DNA of 64,000 bases. Origin: Thinopyrum elongatum (lineage: Eukaryota; Streptophyta; Magnoliopsida; Poales; Poaceae). The translations under genes and the position numbers were made by a program. Shown one piece after another: positions 53,451 to 64,000 of the stretch (the first letter of the stretch is position 1; every line of letters starts with the position of its first letter). The notes beneath the pieces are model-generated. The model saw only the letters and a program-made list of their open reading frames with translations. It was not told where the DNA came from and did no database searches. The DNA is taken from contig CM022301.1 in NCBI GenBank assembly GCA_011799875.1, forward strand, positions 328,680,929 through 328,744,928, in the 5' to 3' direction.

Positions 53451-56400
53451 CTAGCTGGGGCTGGGGCTGGGTGCTGCCCCCGAGACGCACTCGTCGTGGG
53501 TGTTTGCCGTGTTGGCCGTGGCCTCCGACAGGATACCGAGGGAGAAAACGCCCAGCGGCCTTGAGCTGGATGTGTAACTGCCTTCATACATGTTGCCGCT
53601 TTTCACCACAACCACCATCTCGCACTTCTCTCTGAGGAGGAGATCAATGACGTGCTCCAGCGAGGTTGAACAAGGCACGCACAGTGGTGGTCTCGCCATT
53701 GAAAGAAGAGGTGAGTCCATCTGCAAAAGGAAAATTTAAGTGTTCAGTGTCACACGAGAATGCTTACAAGAGAAAATATCAAATATGTTGGCATTGAAAC
53801 TGGAGTATAGGCTTGTCCTTCCGTGCAAATCAAAATTAGTTGAATAATTCACCCCCTCCGAGTAAACCAGCAGTTACATCTGATCTACCATCCAAAGTAT
53901 GGATTCGACTCGACTCGACGTTGCCCATACATTTTTTCTTGTTCTTTCACGGATAACTGAACCAAGTATCCTAATGGCACCGCCGATGCTTGTGACAGGT
54001 GTTCCTCAAACTCTACACCAACAGGCAAAAGTGCCTACCGAATATCCATTTCTGAACCCGTGCTCATCTGATCTCGGTGAGCAGTAAAACAAAAATAATA
54101 CAAAAATAATTATTTTTTTGCATGGAAGATGTTTGTGTGTGACGTCCATGCCAAATTTCAGCTCAATCGGACAGCTGAGAGAGACTCAGATGTCTAGACA
54201 AGCTGAAAAATTGGCATGGTCCTCACATACTCAAACATCTTCCGTGTAAAAAAAAATCAGACTTTTTTTAATTTTTCTAGTATTTTTTTTTATTTTACTG
54301 TTCACAGGCATGAGCAGATGACCTCGGGAGCCATTTAGCCGCTCTCCTATGCACCGCCATACTTGAGCTTTATTAGACCGACCCAAGCAATAACAGTGCA
54401 TGCATTTTCTGTTATTTAGCCTACTTCTCTACTAGTTAACAGTGGCCAACTAATGAACACAACACAGATTTTTAACGGCATAAGTTAATGCTGCCAGCCA
54501 CGCCCAGCTTCTACCTCACCAGGTACATGTGCCGCCGTTAAGATGTCAAAATACTGTTCCTTGCTACAAAATTCAGTTCCAGCTGTTCCAAAAGATTTCA
54601 TACCTTGGTACAATCACGGCTGTGAACTATTCCAACACAACTTCCCCAGTCATTCACAAGAGGAACTGCAGAGTCTTTCAAGAACCGCATCGCAACATTT
54701 TCCAAGATCAAGTCGGCACCTAACGGTCGACTTTCTCGAAAGGGAATCATATACTTCTCAACAGGATCATTCAAGAGAATCTACAATGTCATTAGACAGA
54801 AGTTAAGATAACCAAGTTAAATTGAAGAATGGATATAAGATACGAACAAAATGGACACACAACCTGTGGAAATACATGCGGTCTAAGAGGAGAGTTGGTG
54901 AATCCAGACAACGTTTCAACTTTGAGTGCCACCTGGTATGAACAGAAAGGAACAAAACTTAACAATGACCACGTTTCCACTTCGTCAGCTCAAGTTCATA
55001 GAACTGGCAAAACAAACAGAATATTTGCTATATTATCCTCGCACCCAGTCCCATCATCAAAAAACTTAGCAGTTTCACCAATCCAGATACATCAAACACA
55101 TTGAACTCCAAACAAAAAAAGAACATGCAGTAGCTATTGTCACCTAGATGTTGGTCCTGTACTTCAGGAACTAGACGGGCAATGCATAAGATGAAAACTA
55201 AGCAAGCATTCATTTCATGAGAGAGCTCATGTACCAAGGAGAGATAATTATGCTCCTGCCCTTCAAAACAACAAAAGGCACGCAAGGCTCGAATAAGCTA
55301 TTTGCTTCATTAGTTGCATGAAATGATTCCATAGAAAATGTTCCAGCTGAAAACTTGCATCCTATATTGAAACCGCCGCCATTTCGTGGATGGGTAGTGG
55401 ATCTGATTGGTAAGCCAGCGGATTAAAATATACAAGCTGGGCCCCAAGATTGGGGTTCGGGTTGGAAAGAGAGAAAACGAAAGCATTCACACAAACACTG
55501 GCGCAGAAATAACTTTCCGGTGATTGTTAGGATATCGGTTATGTTTTAGGGTCGGCCAGAGGAAGACGGATTCAGCTAGAAAAACATGGCTTGTGATGCC
55601 TTGGCTATCGAGAGTTTGGGGATACCCTTAACAGCTAGTATCCCAGGCAAGTAAAGTTCAGTCATAGGTCATCATAAGCTGACTTATTCCTTCATACTTC
55701 CTCCGTCCCAAAATAAGTGTCTCAACTTTATACTAATTTTAGTATAAAGTTGTACTAAGGTTGAGACACTTATTTTGAAACAGAGGGAGTATGTACCAGT
55801 CAGATTTGTATACTCTCAAGTTGACAGGACAGGTCCTTACAATATCATGAATCCTGTATCTAATAACTAGAGCATGAGTATCTCACCAAAGAAATATGGA
55901 GTTAGAAGGAAGAAATTCCTGAGATATAGTGGTTAGAAAGCAGATCAATGCTCCTGAACTTTAATTAGTGAAACCAACAGAAAGATGGCCATATTTGCTT
56001 CCAGATTAAAATAATAGAGAAGCATGTGATCTCATCTCAGTACACAGTGAGTTTGCTGAAGAACGCATTTAGAATTTAGAGCAGAAGAAATAATACTGGA
56101 CACTTGGACAGGACAGCAATATTTAAAACCAAGATCAAAACAGAAAAATAGCCTCTTAAGTTACATGCATACAATAACAAATCACAATGCTCAAAGCAAT
56201 TGACATTATATTCAACATGAACACTACAACTATTTTATACTAGTAACAGAATAAAAGTATAACTTAGGCACAATTGTTTCCTAACCAAGCTAACACTAAG
56301 AAACATGCCAAGTACATTTAAATCTCAGAACTCAAAACATCGCAAAGTTGTATTGAGATTCCATATATGTACTTCTATAATCAAAGCAATGAATGAAGTA

Positions 56401-59400
56401 GAATTAGTACTTCGATTACAAGATTTAATGCAGAATTAAAAGAACATACCAGGCCTACTCTACTTCTCCAAGAGAAATGCTCCTTCCCGTTAACTATTCT
56501 TCTGAGAAGTCCTCTAGCCACATCTACCTGTACAACAATAAATCAGCCAGCAAAGCATTAAGTCGCATGAACATGAGCATTTGAAAAACTCAAGACTGTT
56601 TTGGCAAAGAGAGGAGACACTCAAGGAGTGAAGAAATCTAGAGACAAAGAAGAATCATGATCATTGCACTGCTGTATTGCATCTAGTAACATAGTCAAAT
56701 CTGAAGGGAAAATGTTGGAGCAGGCTTGTTTTTTCCTTCATAATTTTACACTCAGTCTTGCCAAGACCTTTCTTAGACAGTTAAAAATATAGAGGAATCT
56801 ATTCACAAGATTTCGACAGCACATAACACAATCTTTTAAAGTGATTAAAATCATGCAATTAAGAAACAAAATAATAATAATACAGTATCCATCTAGTGTG
56901 ATATAACAAATGGGGAACAATATACTCTTAGCACCATAGTGAAGCCTCATAGAACCGCAGAAAACGATGAAAACAACAATGTGACTTCAAAAAAATTACA
57001 TGAACTGAAGATAGTGAATTATCTACAGGTTTGAAACAACATGAGAATATATTTGCATGAAAGGACTTTGAAGTTGGTTCATTGGGCAAGATCCCTTCAA
57101 CAGTACATAGACTTTTAACAGGATATACTTTCAGGTGCGTCCATGGTAAGCACGTCAGCACTAAAGGTGCAACTGTTATCTTAAATAGTATGCATCCCAC
57201 TACAAAAGGTCTTGTTTTTTTAGCAAATTCAATAAACTTCAGTAAACTTAGCAATCAACTGACCGAAGTATTGCATGGACAGTAAATCCAAATCAATTTC
57301 TCATTTGCCTCTTGTTTAGCCTACCTGATTGTTATTTATAGCAGCTTCCATTAATAGCTCATCTGCCTCTTGTTTAGCTGAACGGCTAATGAATCCAACT
57401 GAATCTGGCAACATGCGTTCTTTCAATCTCCTTACCATATCAAAATCACCTATAGTAGCAAAAGCTCTCATGATTGAAAGATAAAGATGAGGTTTGGGCC
57501 TCAAGTCTTTGTTGTCGCCAGCCTGCTTTATTATCTCACCAAAAATGCAAAGAGCCCCTACAACAACAGAAGCATATTAGGACATCTACACCCAGAAGGT
57601 AGTAATATATTTCAAACCAACCAGGCTACATATTCAAACACGAGAATTCTATTTGCAGTTACATTGTGCAAGAAGATTTTTGTAAGAGGTGACAACTAAG
57701 GGCGCAGCAAGATTGTCTCATACAAATGTTTAGGTTTCTTCCTTTCTCACAATATATGGTCCAAATATAATGGAACATGCAATAGCACTACTTTCCTCCC
57801 GATATGCTGCTCATGATTGTCTTTCCATATTTATGTTCACATAAACCATTGAGGTCAGATTGGCACCTTGGACAGACCAGGAACTAAGAAGTATAAGGGA
57901 AAAAGTCTAATGTTTTTTCTCAAAAACAGAAGGTCACACAAGGATTAATTGTTACAGAGGTTTAGGCAAGTAAACATCGAGTTGTTCTATGCTGGGTCAT
58001 AAATCAAATACGATAGACAAAAAAAAACAGATGTGGAAACCAGGTTCCAATCATTTCATATCAAATTGACAGTTGCAATGTGTAACTCAACCACTCTAAG
58101 AGCAAGACATCCACAATTCATGACAGAAGCTCTAATTTTGGCGTAAGATCCCTGAATAGGATGGTTTGGAAATTAATAGCTTGGTTAAGAATATAAAAAA
58201 TGTAACTGTATCTTGAGGGCTGGTTTGGATGGAAAGGGATTAGACCTAATTCCTTCAGATGATACAGAAAACTGAACAAAAATCCGTAAGAATAAAAGGA
58301 ATTGGGTTTAGTCTCTGTCAATTGACCCAAACAAGCCTAAATGTGCTTTTATAAATTCGATATGCCGTTTCCCCATTTGGGATATAAAATGGTAAAATAA
58401 GGGGCGTTAGAACAGTAGCACTACTAAGGTGTCTCAATTAGAAAATAACATCAAATTTTATAATGACAGCTGAGAGCTAGGCCACTTCTTAGGGCGTATA
58501 CAATGGTGCTATCTTATGAGTGCCATGTAGGATAAATGGTTAAAATCTTCATGTGGTTTGTCCACAAGGGAGTGATCTTGACGAAAGATAATTTGGTTAA
58601 GCGAAGATGGGTCGGTAGTTGTAGATGTTGTTTCTGTGACCGGGATGAAACTATACAACACCTCTTTCTCGATTGCCCGTTGGCAAAACTACTTTGGCGC
58701 ACGATACATATAGCCTTCAACGTTACTCCTCCATCTTGCATCAACACGTTATTTGGGACGTGGCTAAATGGAGTGGAACCAAATATAGCGAGACATATTC
58801 GGATAGGGATATGTGCTTTACTTTGGGCTATATGGAACAACAGGAATGATATGATCTTTAGCCGGAAAAACTTTATCAACTTTTTGCAGGTTATCTACAG
58901 AGCCACTGCTTGGATCCGTACATGGTCGTTACTCACTCTTGCGGACTCCAGGGAGCTTTTGGTTATTGGGTGCAACTGTTGGGAGATCGTAGCACGTGTT
59001 ATCTTCAACCGATTTGGATGGCGAGCTAATAATAGGCTAGGTGTGTAGGCATCATAGCCTGTTGCTATTTTCGCCGGCTGTGGCACCTTTTATTTTCCTT
59101 TTTGTTGTGCTCTGTTTGTGAGCCAGATTTGAACCTCAGACTTTGTTCCGTACTTTCATTAATAATTGGTGGCCGGGGGTCATCCTCCTTTTCCAAAAAA
59201 AAAAATGTAGGATAAATGGTGAGGTGGAGGAGAGAGAAACCAGAAGAAAAGGCTTGCCTTCTCTTAATTAAGAGATGGTCTCTTAGGAACAATATCTCTA
59301 ACCACATATTTAGGTATATCTAGTTACTAGAGATAACATTAAGAGATAACCCATTCTACATCATTTTCTATTGCCATCTCTAGATTATGTGACGGACTTA

Positions 59401-62398
59401 AGATAAGACTGCATTATCAACCACTGTACATGCCCTTAGTGAGATACCGCTTCTATTTTCGTACCTGTAAAGATGCAGTGTGTTACCAAGCAAATTGGCC
59501 CACTAAAAATTGCTATATAGCTTACCGTCAATGGATCCGCAAGCTAGAAAGGCATCTGCCATAGCTGTGTATGCAGTCCTGTCAATTGAAACAAGTGATG
59601 ATTTCATCTCCACCACAATCTTCAGAACTGAATAAAGATCTTGGCTATTTCCTAAACCCTGCAACATGCTTCAATAACTTGCACAATTAAAAATCATTAA
59701 ATGGTGCTGAATACACAATTAACCATAATAGCATGTCAAAGTATATAAGGCAATCAATGAATAACCTTAAGTAATGTTGTGTAGGTAACAGCATCCGGGA
59801 GGAGTTCAGGATTATCATCCCTTTTAGCTTCATCCTGCATTTATGAGCAACTAATTTTCATTGACGAGGCAACTACATGTATATGTAAGACAATTTTGTG
59901 GCTAAAACTGGCCTTTCCAACCCTTGTGTGACACCTTCATATCTTCAAGAAATTGGAAAGCCTTCTCAATCTCTGCTGATTTTACGCATGTAAAAATGAT
60001 GGTATTGTACGTCAATCTATCAGGCTTCAACCCTTGACGCAAGATCTCATCTTTAACAGTTAACGCTCCAAGAGGGAAGTTGCTTTTTATGTATCCCTGG
60101 AGAGTGTCCAATTCAGAAACTTATGAAACTGCAATTGAGATAGTAATGCAAAAGAACAGATAATTTAAGGGAATAATTGCAAGGGAAACTAAGAGATACC
60201 TTCATCAGTAAGTTGTATAGTAACACAGACTGTCCTTCGTAAAGGACTTGGCGAAAACGAGCAACAAGAGCATTGGCACGCCTCATATCTCCTGGACAAA
60301 ATGTGAAGTTCAATTTCATCAGTAACCGGACAGCTAATGTAGGTAAGAAAAATTTCCAGTGGTAAACAGCTATGCATAGAATATTGTGATAAAAACAAAT
60401 AATCTGTAATGAGAACATGTCATAAGCATAACCAATCAGCAACACATCAAACTTAGCTCCACTACACTATGAAACAAAAAAAAACACCCAAAACCTAAGT
60501 ACATAGGGCTATTTAGTTAGTGATGTCTCCTTTTGTTATCTCCACTATTCGAGTAAGTATTCAGTAGTGACATGCCTTTTATATCTCGACGAGGCTTTCT
60601 TGAGAGTGGTGTGTGTGGGGTATATTGTGAGCGGGTTCTGACGGTTTTCGCCCGGTTTTCCGTTGATTAACGGGGCAACTCTCTTCTTCTTAATTGATGG
60701 ATGAGTCAAATCTTTAGCCTCTGTTTCAAAAAAATTGCAAGAAATGCGGCCAACGGCCAGTTTATTTACAACAACAGCCTTATCTTCTACTCATGAATAT
60801 CGTCAAGGAATGGAGGGAGAGATACACCTTACATACAGCCTACATTTGTCCAAACTGCTTTGGCTATTTTACTGTATGTTTAACTAGCTTTTTCCTACTT
60901 CCATGGCTATTTTTCCACAGCATATTATAAAATAAGTTCAGCGAAACTAGATTGCAACAAAATGTGGTGTGATCTGAAAAGATTGCTTAGAGGTGGTTCA
61001 TGTGTGCAACCCATTTCGATATACACACAGTAATATACTACTCACTGAAACTAACACTATATTTTGGGGCATGGGCATGCCTGTGTAACCAGAATACTGC
61101 TTATATGTTAGACAGCAGAATACTGCTTTCCCACGGATGAGCCAATTGCATTTTAGGACTTTGATTCTGATATCAGTTGATTTTTATGTATAAGCTATTT
61201 TATAATTCCGACCAATGACTTATCCTCGCCCTAGTGTTCTTCTTAGACTTCTAGTAGTTGTCTCTGGCGTCTCTAGTGATTTTGTGCATAAGGGGCAATA
61301 TACTTGGTGCAACATACAAACATATTGTAAAACGGTCCATCTTGCACCAACCTGCTTCGATAAGGGCGTTTAGAAAACCACATATAAGATGAGGAGAGAG
61401 CCGGGGGCTCCCATCAGAAGTATCTTTCTCAACTGATTCCAGTATTTCAAACGCTTCATCAATCCTTCTAGCTATCCCCAGACCCTTCAATTAGAGTACA
61501 TTAATCGTAAGATTCTACCAGATCCTTATTAAACAAAACAATCAACAAAAACACACAACGTATTTTCAGAGATACCACTGAAATTAATCCCTTGAAGGTG
61601 CAAGAATGTAACCTGGAGATTAGAGAAGGATTACTCCGAGAAGCACAAATAGAAAGCAGCTGTTCATACAGAGTTAACACATTGATGGATCTGAGATGGA
61701 AATTTAATGGAGTTCACAGAGCATGGTGAATGTATTTGAATATGACGCAAAAACTTGAAATGGCACCTAAAGCGTTCATGAATCATAATGGTCCAACCCA
61801 TGAATATCTCAGGCAGCACCGGTACACGAGGGGGTAGGGAAAGAGGGCATACCTTGAGCAGGATGCCATAGGAGACGCCGTCGACGCCACACCCCATGGG
61901 CCCGCGCATTTCGTCGAAGAGCTGGACCGCGAGGTCGACGTCGCCGCAGCTCACGCAGGCCTCCAGCACGGCGTTCATCACGATGATGTTGATTCCCCCT
62001 CCCCTACTCGAGCGCGCGCGCCGCTTGGACGCCTCCACCTCCGCCATGATCTGCGCGGAGGAGCATCCGCCACGCGCGCAGCGGAGCCTTGAATGAGAAA
62101 GGGAAACCACCCCCAATCTAAAACCGACGGGACGAATGGGTCGGCGGCAGGGGTATCGTACCTGGGCGAGCTGCTTGCGGCGGGTGAGGTCCACGATGCG
62201 GGCGGTGAGGCGGCGGAGGTTGGGCGGCGGGCGCTGCTTGTTGGAGGAGGGGCGGGGGCCGGGGCCGGGAGGGCGGGCGGAGGAGGAGGGGTAGGAGGAC
62301 GAGGAGACTCTGGAGGCCTCGGAGAGGGTGCGGAGGCGGGGCTCGCGGCGGGAGGAGGGCGGCGAGGGGGAGAGGAACCGCGGCCTCATCAGCATCAT
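53451..62398 (-). CDS. CBSPPR1: PPR-CBS protein gene, 12 exons, 616 aa (Arabidopsis At5g10690-like)
   Basis: Exons (right to left): 62162-62398, 61853-62050, 61352-61484, 60200-60291, 59935-60096, 59766-59834, 59526-59658, 57325-57557, 56450-56527, 54864-54932, 54604-54780, 53451-53720. All introns are GT-AG, phases agree, and the total is 1851 nt without a stop. Residues 1-60 are Arg/Ser/Pro-rich, consistent with an organellar transit peptide. About 85-410 hold pentatricopeptide repeats, for example NAVLEACVSCGDVDLAVQLF, LLYNLLMKGYIKSNFPLGAL and LKPDRLTYNTIIFTCVKSAE. About 469-595 form a CBS pair: PVEKYMIPFRE...VPLVNDWGSCVGIVH and PPLCVPCSTSLEHVIDLLL...PLGVFSLGILSEA. PPR domains bind organelle RNA; CBS pairs commonly bind adenosyl nucleotides. 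The same fusion is known in Arabidopsis At5g10690, to which I assign orthology from memory. The ATG at 62398 starts MMLMRPRFL. Confidence 0.92.
54055..54340. mobile_element. MITE-like inverted-repeat element in intron 11 of the PPR-CBS gene
   Basis: The left end (ACCCGTGCTCATCTGATCTC...GAGCAGTAAAA) and right end (TACTGTTCACAGGCATGAGCAGATGACCTCGGGAGCC) are imperfect inverted copies. An inner inverted pair, GCATGGAAGATGTTTG...CAAACATCTTCC, also occurs. No coding potential is seen. Exact ends and target duplication were not resolved. It lies between exons 11 and 12. Confidence 0.55.
55697..55789. mobile_element. Stowaway MITE in intron 9 of the PPR-CBS gene
   Basis: 93 bp with terminal inverted repeats CTTCCTCCGTCCCAAAATAA and its complement TTATTTTGAAACAGAGGGAG, flanked by TA on both sides. 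This is the canonical Tc1/mariner-type Stowaway signature in grasses. It sits between exons 9 and 10, well away from splice sites. Confidence 0.93.
58214..58340. mobile_element. Possible small MITE in intron 7
   Basis: Ends read GGGCTGGTTTGGATGGAAAG and, inverted from the right, AGGCTTGTTTGGGTCAATTG. They share a GGCTNGTTTGG core, and AATTCC/GGAATT words follow inside. It is about 126 bp with no coding sequence. The target duplication was not resolved. Confidence 0.45.
58541..59048 (+). pseudogene. LINE ORF2 3' fragment with zf-RVT domain (intron 7)
   Basis: An open frame of about 168 codons to TAG 59048. It has the zf-RVT pattern (FMWFVHKGVILTKDNLVKRR, CRCCFCDRDETIQHLFLDCP) followed by the LINE C-terminal region (LLWAIWNNRNDMIF). 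The frame has no internal stop but represents only the last part of ORF2, without reverse transcriptase or endonuclease. The apparent start inside the duplication is fortuitous. Confidence 0.88.
58541..59204 (+). mobile_element. 5'-truncated LINE inside the intron 7 MITE
   Basis: 664 bp ending in a poly-A tract (59195-59204) and flanked by a perfect 16-bp duplication, ATGTAGGATAAATGGT (58525-58540 and 59205-59220). It is plus strand, antisense to the host gene. The encoded domain differs clearly from that of the LINE at 52016, so it belongs to another LINE family. Confidence 0.95.
60590..60735 (+). other. Retroposon 3'-tail-like segment in intron 4
   Basis: Sequence TTCGCCCGGTTTTCCGTTG...CTTCTTCTTAATTGATGGATG...CTCTGTTTCAAAAAAA resembles 3' tails of wheat non-LTR retroposons, ending in a short A-run. 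No duplication or coding part was found. The remainder of intron 4 (60292-61351) is AT-rich without recognisable features. Confidence 0.4.
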
Positions 62399-62660
62399 CT
62401 CTTTCCGGGCGCGCAGCGGAGTCTTTCCGGGTCACCGCGGTGAGCTGCGACTGCGAGCGTGGGCGGGAGTGGATAGAGGAGGGGTCACCTCACCGGTGGT
62501 GTGCTGGTGGTTGCATGCTCGCCGTGACACTTGGCGCGGATTTTTTCTGGGCCCTGCCCAAACCTGGCCAGATGGGCTGGCACGCCCAGCCCACCACATG
62601 CCGCCCGCGTGCTGTGCACCCAGGCCCAGACACGGCCCAATTGTAAATGTGCCAGCCCGG
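62399..62660 (-). promoter_or_regulatory. PPR-CBS gene 5' UTR and promoter with TGGGCY cluster
   Basis: Upstream of the ATG there is a GC-rich leader, and then five TGGGCY or complementary motifs within about 90 bp (about 62548, 62573, 62588, 62623 and 62634), i.e. 150-240 bp from the ATG. Clusters of TGGGCC/T (site II elements, bound by TCP factors) are typical of constitutively expressed plant genes for organelle and ribosome functions. That fits a PPR protein. No clear TATA box is seen. Confidence 0.6.
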
Positions 62661-62920
62661 CGACATGTTTGACCCGCCGGACCGTGTATTATCAGCCTCT
62701 ATATTGGACTGTTTGGGTGGGAGTGATATATTTCGCATTAAGCGAGACGAAAGTACCTCTTGCATCGAGTGCTACAGTATCAGACCGGCGAGGGATCGAT
62801 GTTGGGATCTCCTCGTTTCTCCGCGGCTCTGTTCGCCACTGCGCCGACATCGAGTTCGTGTACAATACGTACGGTGTGACCTACGAGAAGAAAAAGAGCC
62901 GGTTTTTACACATTTTCCTT
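62661..62920. other. Upstream region without recognised features
   Basis: About 260 bp of mixed composition beyond the motif cluster. Short plus-strand ORFs starting here run into the T-rich tract and are not supported as genes. Confidence 0.5.
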
Positions 62921-63795
62921 CTTTTTTTTCAGTTTTTTGTTTTCTTTTTGGTTTTTAAGCCTTCTTTCGTTTTCTTTTCATTTTTTTCTCTGGTTTTTTG
63001 TCTTTTTCATTCTTTTAGCATTTGTTTCTTCGGTTTATTTTTCATTTCTTTTTTCTTTGGTTTATTTTGTTTCTTTTTTATTTTAATTTTATTGAACTTC
63101 TTTGTTTCTTTTGGTTTTCATTCTACAAATTTTCTATATGTCAACAGCATTTTTCTAATACACAACTAACATTTTTTCAATACAAATTTAATGTTTTTAA
63201 TACATACTCAACACTTTTTCTATACACATTTACATTTTTCAAATGCTTTATTAATATATTTTTAAATATGAGATTAATATTTTTTGAATACATGGTCAAC
63301 ATTTTTCCTGTACACACTTTTTAAAAAATTCAACTACTTGATTAACATTTTTTAAATACCACATTAACATTTTCTAGTACATGTTCACCATTTTTTCTAT
63401 GCATATTTTAACATTTACAAATGCTTGATTAACATTTTCTAAATGCAATATTAAGATTTTTGGAACACATGGTCAACATTTTTCTAAACACATTTAACAT
63501 GTTCAAATGATTGATTAACATTTTCAAATAATTATTCAATATTTTTTCAAATCTTGATAAATATTTTTATATACATGATCAAAACAATTATCATTTTTTT
63601 AATACATGGTCAATGTTTTTCCTATATACACAATCAACATTTTCCAAATACTTGCTTAACATTTTTTCAAATACTTGATTAACATTTTTATATACATGAT
63701 CAAATTTGTTTTATCATTTTTTAATACATGGTCAACATTTTTTTCTATACACATTTAATATTTTTCAAATGCTTGCTCAACATTTTTGAAATAAT
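62921..63795. repeat. T-rich tract and AT-rich degenerate tandem repeat
   Basis: First comes a polypyrimidine stretch (TTTTCTTTTTGG words, to about 63120). Then about 660 bp of degenerate units of roughly 20-35 bp built from AACATTTTTCAAATACTTGATT and ACATGGTCAACATTTTTC, with more than 25 occurrences of ACATTTTT-like words. Similar arrays occur in subterminal regions of some grass DNA transposons. The ORFs over it code for Phe-rich low complexity and are not genes. Confidence 0.8.
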
Positions 63796-64000
63796 ACCAA
63801 CCGTCGGACTTGGTTACGAGGCGAGTAGTCGCCACCGATGAATGGGACCTAGTGTCCCATAGCTATCTCCAGCGACAGGGCCGGCCCCACACCTGCACGT
63901 GTCGTCTTCCACCTGTTTGACGGCTCAGGTTCGGAGCCATAGCTTAGAACCCAACCCAATCATGGACCGATGCGGCGAGCTATGAAAATGGCCCACCTGT
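63796..64000. other. Right edge, unassigned
   Basis: After the repeat the composition returns to normal (CCAACCGTCGGACTTGG onward). No ORF, repeat or motif could be identified before the window ends. Confidence 0.5.

Larger units (their letters stand above)
58492..59435. mobile_element. Tourist/PIF-Harbinger MITE in intron 7, hosting a LINE
   Basis: The left terminus GGGCGTATACAATGGTG and the right terminus CACTGTACATGCCC are inverted repeats, flanked by TTA (58489-58491 and 59436-59438), the Harbinger target signature. Without the internal LINE and one copy of its duplication it is about 264 bp. It is an AGGGCATGTACAATGG-type MITE between exons 7 and 8 of the PPR-CBS gene. Confidence 0.88.

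Noticed and set aside
61664..62398. Single 244-codon ORF as the complete gene product
   Set aside because: It reads through intron 1 and into intron 2. Splice signals GTACGA and CGCGCAG bound a 111-bp intron, and homologous coding sequence continues downstream in further exons.
62531..63169. 212-codon plus-strand ORF with apparent transmembrane segments
   Set aside because: The hydrophobic part is Phe-rich translation of a T-rich tract; the ORF starts inside the gene's promoter on the opposite strand.

Overview
The window is plant nuclear DNA, most likely from a Triticeae grass (wheat, goatgrass or barley relatives). The evidence is the near-wall-to-wall nesting of long LTR retrotransposons, an LTR family starting TGATACGTCTCCAACGTATC that I recognise as very common in wheat, Stowaway and Tourist MITEs, and a single intron-rich gene at the right end. 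There are no prokaryotic features.

Layout. (1) 1-1907: left-truncated Ty3/gypsy gag fragment, minus strand. (2) 1908-26686: minus-strand array of a pol-less, tRNA-Asp-primed (Athila-like) LTR element with the order internal-LTR-internal-LTR. Its left internal region is split by a complete 14.5-kb chromodomain-type gypsy element (4153-18649, 4.3-kb LTRs, TSD TAGGG). (3) 26687-30235: right part of a Ty1/copia element, plus strand. (4) 30236-49212: two adjacent DNA elements with related termini. The second (F) carries a captured or orphan ORF. That ORF is split by a 15-kb Tat-lineage gypsy element with dual RNase H and a long antisense gene (31694-46692, TSD CGGAG) and by a solo LTR (46934-48464). 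Another solo LTR (33175-34774) and a foldback MITE sit inside the Tat element. (5) 49213-51690: poorly resolved, LINE-tail-like sequence broken by a 1.8-kb insert. (6) 52016-53370: 5'-truncated LINE with a perfect 16-bp TSD. (7) 53451-62398: the one host gene, minus strand. It has 12 exons that join in frame to 616 codons encoding pentatricopeptide repeats followed by a CBS-domain pair. (8) 62399-64000: promoter with a cluster of TGGGCY motifs, then an AT-rich degenerate tandem repeat.

The insertion history can be read directly from target-site duplications. The Athila-like array sits in the copia element and was later entered by the chromovirus. The DNA element F was entered by the Tat element and by a solo-LTR progenitor, and the Tat element in turn received a now-solo LTR and a MITE in one LTR only. 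The host gene has tolerated at least a Stowaway MITE, a Tourist MITE that itself carries a LINE, and a LINE just past its stop codon, with its reading frame and GT-AG junctions intact.

I found no CRISPR array, rRNA or tRNA gene. No wholly new system is evident. The most distinctive items are the PPR-CBS fusion gene, the antisense gene with its own TATA box inside the Tat element, the extra upstream ORF in the chromovirus, the shared in-frame stop in the pol-less Athila-like elements, and the ORF carried by DNA element F.
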